DNA of 45,823 nt from the NCBI GenBank assembly GCA_003555385.1, contig PWHO01000023.1, positions 1-45,823 on the forward strand, read 5' to 3'. The notes below the pieces were generated by a model. It did no database searches. It saw only the letters and a program-made list of their open reading frames with translations, and was not told the DNA's origin. Position 1 is the first letter of the stretch. Each line of letters starts with the position of its first letter. Of the stretch, positions 39,859 through 45,823 are shown piece after piece. The position numbers and the translations under genes were made by a program. The DNA is from Bacteroidales bacterium (GTDB lineage Bacteria > Bacteroidota > Bacteroidia > Bacteroidales > UBA7960).

Positions 39859-41211
39859 TCAGATGGTTTGTTTTACGTCAAAGTTTTCCAGGTATTCGGC
39901 CACCCTTTGCAGGAACATTCCGCCCAGTGCCCCGTCCACAATTCTGTGGTCACATGCCAGTGAGAGATCCATCCGGTGACGTATGGCAATGCTGTCTCCT
40001 TCGGGCGTCTCTAAGACAACGGGTTTCTTCTGTATCAGTCCGACGCCCAGAATACCTACCTGTGGCTGATTGATGATGGGGGTCCCCATGGTGGCTCCGA
40101 AGGTACCGAAATTGGTGAAGGTGAAAGTGCCCCCCTGAATCTCATCCGGTTTCAACTTGTTTTCCCTTGCCCTGGCTGCCAGGTCATTGACTTCCTTTGC
40201 CAGGCCCAGCAGGTTTTTATCTCCGGCATTTTTGATGACGGGTACGATAAGGTTTCCGTCAGGCAGGGCTGCAGCCATCCCCACATTGATATTTTTTCGC
40301 TTGATGATTTTTTGCCCGTCGAGAGATACGTTCATCATCGGATAATCACGCAGGGCTTTTGAAATGGCTTCCATAAAGATCGGGGTGAAGGTGAGTTTTT
40401 CCTGCTCCCTTTCCTGCAGAATTGCCTTATGCTTGTTGCGCCATTTCACAATGTTTGTCATGTCCACTTCCCTGAACAAGGTGATATGTACGGAAGTATT
40501 CCTGGAATGTACCATGTGATCAGCAATAAGTTTCCGCATCCGGTCCATTTCAATCACTTCATCTTTATCACCTACAGGAATTTTGAAAGAACTGCCGGAA
40601 CTTGCGGCTTTTCCGGAGGTTTTTTCGGAAACCGCGGCCCCGGTTGCTTCTTTGGCGGGTGCAGGTTTTTCTTTGCGCTCCTTCAACCATACAAGCAGAT
40701 CCTCTTTGGTAAGCCGGTTGTTTTTTCCGCTTCCCGGAATCTGCTCCAGCTCATCCATTGAAACATTTTCTTCCTTCGCAATACTCCTGACCAGGGGAGA
40801 GTAAAACCTGGTGCTTTCTGTCTGCTCCGGCTCCGGGTCTTTACCCTCGTCCGAGGATTTTGCTTCTGTATCTGGTTTGCTTTCCTTCACGGGTTTGCGG
40901 TCTTCTGCATCTTCTTTGCCAGAATCATGGTCCTTTTCCTCCTGAGATGCAGTATTCTCTTCATCCTCACCTTCCACCTCAATGATGGCGATCACTGTAT
41001 CTACTTCAACCGTATCTCCTTCATTGAAAAGTTGTTCTTTCAACACACCTTCAACCGGACTGGGAATCTCCGAGTCTACCTTGTCGGTGGATAGTTCAAC
41101 GACCGGATCGTCCAGTTCAATGGTGTCTCCGGTATTTTTTAACCACTTGGTGATTGTTGCTTCGGTAATGCTCTCGCCCAATTTGGGCATTTTTAATTCG
41201 AAGGTAGCCAT
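39859..41211 (-). CDS. 2-oxo acid dehydrogenase E2 component (dihydrolipoamide acyltransferase)
   Basis: Transfers acyl groups from lipoyl to CoA in a 2-oxo acid dehydrogenase complex. Layout of the 450 aa: one lipoyl domain with Lys44 (ELSTDKVDSEI), a long acidic Glu/Asp/Lys linker (about residues 80-140), a peripheral-subunit-binding domain (YSPLVRSIAKEENVSMDELE), a short Ala/Lys linker and the catalytic domain with FTNFGTFGATMGTPIINQPQ and the active site CDHRIVDGALGG (His and Asp). The start is ATG 41211 (MATFELKMPKLGES); upstream in-frame codons lack family similarity. No E1 or E3 gene lies beside it. A branched-chain or pyruvate role cannot be told apart. Confidence 0.93.
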   Translation of the reverse strand: MATFELKMPKLGESITEATITKWLKNTGDTIELDDPVVELSTDKVDSEIPSPVEGVLKEQLFNEGDTVEVDTVIAIIEVEGEDEENTASQEEKDHDSGKEDAEDRKPVKESKPDTEAKSSDEGKDPEPEQTESTRFYSPLVRSIAKEENVSMDELEQIPGSGKNNRLTKEDLLVWLKERKEKPAPAKEATGAAVSEKTSGKAASSGSSFKIPVGDKDEVIEMDRMRKLIADHMVHSRNTSVHITLFREVDMTNIVKWRNKHKAILQEREQEKLTFTPIFMEAISKALRDYPMMNVSLDGQKIIKRKNINVGMAAALPDGNLIVPVIKNAGDKNLLGLAKEVNDLAARARENKLKPDEIQGGTFTFTNFGTFGATMGTPIINQPQVGILGVGLIQKKPVVLETPEGDSIAIRHRMDLSLACDHRIVDGALGGMFLQRVAEYLENFDVKQTI

Positions 41212-41277
41212 ATGTGATATATTTTCAGTTTCATCCAAAGTATTTCTGAAATTGAAACAACAGAAAGGCAAAAAGGT

Positions 41278-43248
41278 TCAGGAATTGCAGGCTGGTTGTC
41301 CGAGTCGGCTGTATTTCGCAATGCAAATGTGGAAATCATTTTCCACCTTGTAATCTTTTGCATAGAGGTTATTCAGATTTTCCCGGGTGTTTTCCTGCAG
41401 GGGCTGGTTCTGAATCATGTCGCCCGGTGCCAGAACCCTGGGTTTCAGTGCGGGTAGCTTGTTCATCCCGGGTGAGGAATGATAACCTACCCAGGAGATT
41501 TGGCCGGTAAGCACATAGAAAAGATTCTTCAGGAAACCCCACCTGTATTGTTGAAAAGCCAGGTGAACCGGAAAAGTGATCAGCAACAGCAGGGCAAAAA
41601 AGAAATCGAATAACCTTTTGTTCCGTTTGTTGGCGGGCAGGTTGATGGAGTTTACATTGATGGTAAACAGGTCACCGAATGGTTCAATGCTGTTGCTGCC
41701 AATGATATACAGGCTCTCAGGCGGGGCTATCTTGAAGTTCAGCTGTTTGTCCTGTAGCCCTGACATTGTGTTGATTATGGCGCGGGAAGAGATATCTCCT
41801 GCACAGAAAATCACTTCGTTGACTTGATAAATGCCGGCAATATCCTCAAGCTGGTCTACGGTTCCCAGGTAACCCTCATCACGGGGTGATTCTTCTTCAG
41901 GGCTTACCAGCCCCATGAAGGAGGTATGACCGCCCTGCCGGAGCATCTGAAAAATACGGCCGGCTTCTTTTCCTTTTCCCACCACGATCACCCTTTTATT
42001 TCCCGGTCTGCCCGCATGAAGGGATTTATGTTTAGTCAGAGTGTAAACGGTCCGGGTGAATAACATTGAAAAAAGGGCCCAGGCACTGCCCAGCAGGATC
42101 AATGCCCTGGAAAACCTGAGATGGATAGGCAGTAATGCATAAATAACAAGAATAGCGATCGTTCCCAGTCCGATACCGCGGACGATGCGGAACAGGCCCG
42201 GGGGGCGGTCATACCCGCCACTGATATATACCGCAGACAGCCAGATGAGGATGTACGCCGGGACCATCAGGTACATAAATCCTGGCGGATAATAGGTTCC
42301 GTCGGCCGCAGACATCTGGTGCCCCCAGTAATTGGTCAGGTAGAAGAACCCCCCGTAAATGACTGCGGCATCGAGTGCCGGCCAGAAAATGCGACGGAAG
42401 AAGCGTGAAAGGATGGCGATCATGGCACGCAGGTAAATGGCCATGTTGATCAGCAGGGAGAATGTCCTTGCATTTTTCCGGGAGAAATGCTTCCCGGCAA
42501 AAATGGCCATGGCCTTGTAAAAAACCATGACGTAATTGATGCTGCTTTTTTTGGTGCTTTCTCCCTTATAGTGAATAATGCGGGCCTCGGGATAATAGTA
42601 ATTCCGGTATCCTGCTTTTTCAAGTCTGTAAGACAGGTCGATATCTTCGCCATACATAAAAAAATCCTCATCAAGGAGTCCTGCGCGGTCCAGTGCTTCT
42701 TTTCTCAGCAACATGAAAGCACCCGAAAGCACTTCAACCTGATGGGTTTTGTCATTGTCAAGAAACCCCAGGTGATATCTGCCAAAAATCTTTGATTTCG
42801 GGAAAAGGGCGGATAAGCCGAATATTTTGCAGAAAGCAACCCCCGGGGTGGGCAATCCCCTCTTGGATTCAGGAAGAAATTTACCCCTGCCGTCCAGCAT
42901 TTTTACCCCAAGTCCGCCGGCCTCAGGGTGTTGCTCCATAAACCCGACCACTTTTGGCAGTGTTTTATCTTCCACCACCGTGTCGGGATTGAGCAGCAAG
43001 ATGTAGCGTCCGCCGGCCTGCCTGATGGCCTGGTTGTTGGCTTTGCTGAAACCAAGGTTATCCTTGTTGGCAATGAGTTTTACCCGGGGGAATTTTTTTT
43101 TCACCATTTCCACGGAACCATCCGCAGAGTTGTTGTCCACCACGAAAACCTCCATGGGTATGTCTTCTCCTGACTTGAACACCGAATGAAGGCATTGTTC
43201 CAGGAAGTACTGTACATTGTAATTGACGATTACTACAGACAGCAGCAT
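41278..43248 (-). CDS. Family 2 glycosyltransferase fused to a core-less polyprenyl sugar-phosphate transferase module
   Basis: A 656-aa chimeric membrane protein. Residues 1 to about 270 are a family 2 glycosyltransferase (LSVVIVNYNVQYFLEQCL; VVDNNSADGS; LLLNPDTVV; FFMYGEDIDLSYRLEKAGY). Residues 285-400 hold several membrane helices. Residues about 417-530 form the nucleotide-fold domain seen in WbaP/EpsL-like sugar transferases (RVIVVGKGKEAGRIFQML; GYLGTVDQLEDIAGIYQVNE). Residues 542-650 keep the start of the phosphoglycosyl transferase domain (KRLFDFFFALLLLITFPVHL) and its end (LKNLFYVLTGQISWVGY), but the catalytic middle is absent. The C-terminal YKVENDFHICIAKY also matches that family. 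It lies 5 bases after recR. The role is probably exopolysaccharide or LPS assembly. Confidence 0.85.
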   Translation of the reverse strand: MLLSVVIVNYNVQYFLEQCLHSVFKSGEDIPMEVFVVDNNSADGSVEMVKKKFPRVKLIANKDNLGFSKANNQAIRQAGGRYILLLNPDTVVEDKTLPKVVGFMEQHPEAGGLGVKMLDGRGKFLPESKRGLPTPGVAFCKIFGLSALFPKSKIFGRYHLGFLDNDKTHQVEVLSGAFMLLRKEALDRAGLLDEDFFMYGEDIDLSYRLEKAGYRNYYYPEARIIHYKGESTKKSSINYVMVFYKAMAIFAGKHFSRKNARTFSLLINMAIYLRAMIAILSRFFRRIFWPALDAAVIYGGFFYLTNYWGHQMSAADGTYYPPGFMYLMVPAYILIWLSAVYISGGYDRPPGLFRIVRGIGLGTIAILVIYALLPIHLRFSRALILLGSAWALFSMLFTRTVYTLTKHKSLHAGRPGNKRVIVVGKGKEAGRIFQMLRQGGHTSFMGLVSPEEESPRDEGYLGTVDQLEDIAGIYQVNEVIFCAGDISSRAIINTMSGLQDKQLNFKIAPPESLYIIGSNSIEPFGDLFTINVNSINLPANKRNKRLFDFFFALLLLITFPVHLAFQQYRWGFLKNLFYVLTGQISWVGYHSSPGMNKLPALKPRVLAPGDMIQNQPLQENTRENLNNLYAKDYKVENDFHICIAKYSRLGQPACNS

Positions 43249-43253
43249 AGGTC

Positions 43254-43877
43254 TTATTTAGCGGTTGTCAGGTCGTAGGCGGTGCGATGGATAATTGAGC
43301 GGCCGAGGGTGATCTCATCCGCATATTCCAGTTCATCGCCGATGGCTACCCCCCGTGCGATCACAGATATTTGCAGGTTGTACGGCTGTAATTTTTTGTA
43401 CAGGTAAAAGCCCGTGGTATCTCCTTCCATGGTTGTGCTGAGCGCCAGAATTACCTCGCGGATCGCAGAATTGCCTGCAACTCTCTTTTCAAGGGCATCA
43501 ATGGTAATATCGGCCGGGCCAATGCCATCCATGGGTGAAATAATTCCACCGAGCACATGGTAACGGCCGTGAAATTGCCCGGTGTTTTCTATGGCCACCA
43601 CATCCCTTATATCCTCCACAACGCACACAATGGAAGGGTCGCGACGGGGAGAGTTGCAAATTTCGCAAAGGGTATGGTCAGAAATATTGTGGCACTCACG
43701 GCAGTATTTGACTTCCCGGCTCAGGCTTGTGAGCGAATCGGCAAAACGTTCCACGGTTTCAGCGTCCTGCCTGAGCATATGCAGGACCAATCGCAACGCT
43801 GTTTTCTTCCCGATGCCCGGCAGCTTTGAAAATTCTTCAACAGCGGATTGTAATAATTTTGAGGAATAGGTTTCCAA
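43254..43877 (-). CDS. recR: Recombination mediator protein RecR
   Basis: Works with RecO/RecF to load RecA at gapped DNA. The 207-aa protein has the helix-hairpin-helix EEFSKLPGIGKKTALRLVLH, a C4 zinc finger (CRECHNISDHTLCEIC), the Toprim segment VCVVEDIRDVVAIENTGQFHG, YHVLGG and the C-terminal ARGVAIGDELEYADEITLGR. The TTG at 43925 cannot be the start because it is part of a TAnnTTTG promoter octamer. The in-frame TTG at 43877 puts the start at (L)ETYSSKLLQSAVEEF, exactly where RecR proteins normally begin, and gives the usual length. No ATG is available in between. Confidence 0.93.
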   Translation of the reverse strand: METYSSKLLQSAVEEFSKLPGIGKKTALRLVLHMLRQDAETVERFADSLTSLSREVKYCRECHNISDHTLCEICNSPRRDPSIVCVVEDIRDVVAIENTGQFHGRYHVLGGIISPMDGIGPADITIDALEKRVAGNSAIREVILALSTTMEGDTTGFYLYKKLQPYNLQISVIARGVAIGDELEYADEITLGRSIIHRTAYDLTTAK

Positions 43878-43922
43878 AACGTCAGCAGGCTTTGATATGT
43901 CTTTGTTGCTATGGTGAACAGC

Positions 43923-43930
43923 CAAAGTTA
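43923..43930 (-). promoter_or_regulatory. Candidate -7 element for recR
   Basis: TAACTTTG on the minus strand matches TAnnTTTG, with a TTTTG 23 bases upstream (long spacing). The predicted start of transcription near 43917 gives a leader of about 40 bases to the TTG start codon at 43877. It would drive the run recR-glycosyltransferase-E2. Confidence 0.5.
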
Positions 43931-43966
43931 ATAATATTTGCCTGCGTAAAAGACAAAATCTTTGGC

Positions 43967-43974
43967 TATTTTTG
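43967..43974 (+). promoter_or_regulatory. Candidate -7 element for the sodium/solute symporter gene
   Basis: TATTTTTG matches TAnnTTTG; it is 27 bases before the ATG at 44001. A TTTG lies upstream at 43937-43940 but at 26 bases spacing, longer than ideal. It faces away from the recR element, only 36 bases away. Confidence 0.4.
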
Positions 43975-44000
43975 CCGCTGCACTTTAACCGAAAAGGTAT

Positions 44001-45452
44001 ATGAGTCCTTACCTGATATTGTTTTCTTTCCTGCTGTACACCTCCCTGATCTTTTTGATATCCAGGCTGACAGTTCGCAAAAAAGTGAATAATGAAGCCT
44101 ACTTTCTCGGAAACAGAAATTCACCATGGTATGTGGTCGCTTATGGCATGATCGGAGCCACACTTTCCGGGGTGACTTTTATGTCGGTACCCGGATTGGT
44201 GAAAGATGAACAATTCTCCTATATGGTTCTTGTGTTTGGTTACATCGCCGGTTATACGGTGATATCCAGGGTACTCCTGCCCATGTATTACAAGATGAAC
44301 CTTACCTCGATTTACACCTACCTGGAAAAACGTTTCGGGTTTGCTTCCTATAAAACGGGCTCCTTTTATTTCATCATATCCCGCCTGATCGGCACCTCAT
44401 TCCGCATGTTTCTGGTGGTCATTGTGCTGCAGCGTTTTGTGTTTGATGCCTGGGGCATCCCCCTGGGGGTTACAGTAACCCTGTTCATGGTGCTCATATT
44501 CCTTTATACTTACAGGGGTGGAATTAAAACAATTGTATGGACGGATACCCTTCAGACTACCTTTATGGTCACCGCTGTCATATTAAGTGTGGTGCTGATT
44601 TCCAGGCAACTTGGAATGGGTTTTGGGGACCTTGTTTCGGAGGCCGGTGACAGGGGGTTTACCCATTTATTTGTGCTCGATTACACTGACCCGAGGTTCT
44701 TTCTTAAACAGTTCTTTGCCGGCATGTTCATTACCATTGTAATGACCGGTCTGGACCAGGACATGATGCAGAAAAACCTGAGTTGCCGGAATCTTCGGGA
44801 CGCACAGAAAAATGTCATGACATTCGGCTTTGTGCTGGTCCCCATTAATCTGCTGTTTCTTTTCCTTGGAGCAGTATTGTGGATTTATGCCGGAGAAGTG
44901 GGATTGACCCTTGGCCCTGATCAGACCTCGGACGAACTTTTCCCGACCATTGCCCTGAATTACCTGGGGGTGGCTGCCGGTCTTGCCTTCTTTTTCGGGT
45001 TGATTTCTGCCGCTTATTCAAGTGCGGACGGTACCCTGACAGCCCTCACCACAGTTTTCTGTATAGACTTCCTCGGGCTCAGGCGCAAGCCGGGAATGAC
45101 AGAAGAGAGAATCCAAAAGATTCGTTACAAGGTACATATTGCGTTTGCTGTCCTGGTCATGCTGATCATCATGGGGTACGGGGCGATCAATGACGAAGCC
45201 CTGATCAGTAAATTGTTTACCATTGCAGGCTACACGTATGGCCCTTTGCTGGGGCTTTACTTTGTGGGGTTGTATACCAAATGGGAACCGAAAGACAAGT
45301 ATGTACCGATAGTGGCGTTACTTTCGCCGATGCTCAGCTACCTGTTAAGTGTTTTCTCTGAACAGCTGCTGGCAGGATATCAGTTTGGGTTTGAAATACT
45401 GCTGGTCAATGGTTTGTTTACCATCATCGGATTGATGATTATACGGAAGTAG
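44001..45452 (+). CDS. Sodium:solute symporter family protein (SLC5-like)
   Basis: A 483-aa membrane transporter with about 13 helices that couples sodium entry to solute uptake. Typical segments: EAYFLGNRNSPWYVVAYGMI and GATLSGVTFMSVPG (the first sodium-site helix), YTYLEKRFGFASYKTGSFYF, YRGGIKTIVWTDTLQTTFMV and GLISAAYSSADGTLTALTTV (the second sodium-site helix with conserved Ser). The C-terminal half keeps the usual GYTYGPLLGLYFVGLYTKW. The substrate cannot be told. It is transcribed divergently from recR; two 19-base repeats follow downstream. Confidence 0.93.
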   Translation: MSPYLILFSFLLYTSLIFLISRLTVRKKVNNEAYFLGNRNSPWYVVAYGMIGATLSGVTFMSVPGLVKDEQFSYMVLVFGYIAGYTVISRVLLPMYYKMNLTSIYTYLEKRFGFASYKTGSFYFIISRLIGTSFRMFLVVIVLQRFVFDAWGIPLGVTVTLFMVLIFLYTYRGGIKTIVWTDTLQTTFMVTAVILSVVLISRQLGMGFGDLVSEAGDRGFTHLFVLDYTDPRFFLKQFFAGMFITIVMTGLDQDMMQKNLSCRNLRDAQKNVMTFGFVLVPINLLFLFLGAVLWIYAGEVGLTLGPDQTSDELFPTIALNYLGVAAGLAFFFGLISAAYSSADGTLTALTTVFCIDFLGLRRKPGMTEERIQKIRYKVHIAFAVLVMLIIMGYGAINDEALISKLFTIAGYTYGPLLGLYFVGLYTKWEPKDKYVPIVALLSPMLSYLLSVFSEQLLAGYQFGFEILLVNGLFTIIGLMIIRK

Positions 45453-45482
45453 TGATTGCTCCTATACGGCCAGAACAATACC

Positions 45483-45520
45483 TGCGAATTAAATAATTCC
45501 GTGCGAATTGAAGAATTCCG
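45483..45520. repeat. Two tandem 19-base repeats
   Basis: TGCGAATTAAATAATTCCG (45483-45501) is followed directly by TGCGAATTGAAGAATTCCG (45502-45520): 17 of 19 positions agree. Each copy is itself partly palindromic (GAATT...AATTC). They sit in the 138-base gap between the convergent symporter and ilvE genes; no clear terminator was seen there. Confidence 0.8.
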
Positions 45521-45590
45521 ACTGATTTATCCCACCCACCGACCCTCAGTCTTACACCCAACTAATGAATAAAAGCCGATAACCAGGCAA

Positions 45591-45823
45591 TTATTCAACT
45601 ATGCTGACCCATCCGTGCGGATCAGGTTCATCTCCGTATTGGATTCCCTGCAGTTTCTTAAACAGCCTGGTAGACACAGGACCGGCCTTCCCCTCCTTAC
45701 TGAGGTTGTATTCCTTGCCGGACTCCCTGTCAACGATCTTGCCGATTGGTGAGATGATGGCCGCAGTTCCGCAGGCACCTGCTTCCTCAAAAGTTTCAAG
45801 TTCTTCCACCGGAACTTCTCTTC
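45591..45823 (-). CDS. ilvE: Branched-chain amino acid aminotransferase (C-terminal part only)
   Basis: The gene enters from the right edge of the window and only the last 77 or so codons are present. The segment VEELETFEEAGACGTAAIISPIG contains the conserved EAGACGTAA stretch of class IV PLP branched-chain aminotransferases (fungal/animal-type, BCAT2-like). The tail GIQYGDEPDPHGWVSIVE is the family ending. The enzyme makes or breaks down valine, leucine and isoleucine through transamination with 2-oxoglutarate. No internal start should be used: the coding frame is open to the window edge. Confidence 0.88.
   Translation of the reverse strand, partial: REVPVEELETFEEAGACGTAAIISPIGKIVDRESGKEYNLSKEGKAGPVSTRLFKKLQGIQYGDEPDPHGWVSIVE

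Noticed and set aside
1..45823. CRISPR arrays, tRNA/rRNA genes, insertion sequences, prophage or plasmid genes
   Set aside because: No regular repeat-spacer pattern, no recognisable RNA gene motifs and no transposase, integrase or phage proteins were found on either strand.

Overview
The window is a gene-dense piece of a Bacteroidota chromosome, most likely from the Bacteroidales/Marinilabiliales side of the phylum. The evidence is type IX secretion/gliding genes (gldJ, porP/sprF, porU, porV), Bacteroidota-type gene orders (parA-parB-DUF5683-dapB-lepB; ftsK-lolA), the short type-III-fold arginine decarboxylase, and repeated matches to the Bacteroidota -7 promoter octamer TAnnTTTG upstream of genes. 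No tRNA, rRNA, CRISPR array, insertion sequence or prophage gene was seen. No gap between genes exceeds about 225 bases, so there is no large unexplained stretch.

Layout. 1-7.4 kb: a divergent type IX secretion locus. gldJ (cut by the window start) and porP run leftward; porU (C-terminal signal peptidase) and porV run rightward, followed closely by ispF. 7.9-9.6 kb: kdsD-lptB, a leftward LPS pair. 9.7-13.7 kb: recQ, a membrane-anchored OmpH/Skp-like protein and a secreted isoaspartyl peptidase/asparaginase, rightward. 13.7-18.3 kb: leftward deoxycytidylate deaminase plus a small nucleotide-kinase-like protein, a cold-shock gene with a clear promoter and terminator, a PEP carboxykinase with a C-terminal extension of about 214 residues that I do not recognise, and a YggS-type PLP protein. 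18.4-22.2 kb: guaA and a LysM/periplasmic-binding-protein-like protein, rightward. 22.2-31.5 kb: a long leftward run with envelope, division, polyamine, lysine and segregation genes (lolA, ftsK, arginine decarboxylase, lepB, dapB, DUF5683, parB, parA). 31.6-43.9 kb: another leftward run (unknown membrane protein, GH3/beta-lactamase fusion, MATE exporter, rlmI-like methyltransferase, FAH-family enzyme, DnaQ-like exonuclease, E2 acyltransferase, chimeric glycosyltransferase, recR). 44.0-45.5 kb: a sodium/solute symporter, rightward; the window ends in the 3' part of ilvE.

Most of the window is core housekeeping with an envelope theme: protein export across the outer membrane (PorU/PorV/PorP/GldJ), signal peptide cleavage (LepB), lipoprotein and LPS transport (LolA, LptB), Kdo supply (KdsD), peptidoglycan handling (LysM protein, GH3 fusion, DapB as diaminopimelate supplier) and chromosome segregation (ParAB, FtsK). 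I found no wholly new multi-gene system. The most unusual items are the PEP carboxykinase extension, a glycosyltransferase fused to a sugar-phosphate transferase whose catalytic middle is missing, a kinase/deaminase pair resembling a split fungal dCMP deaminase, a long inverted repeat after pckA, and promoter octamers that change several gene starts.
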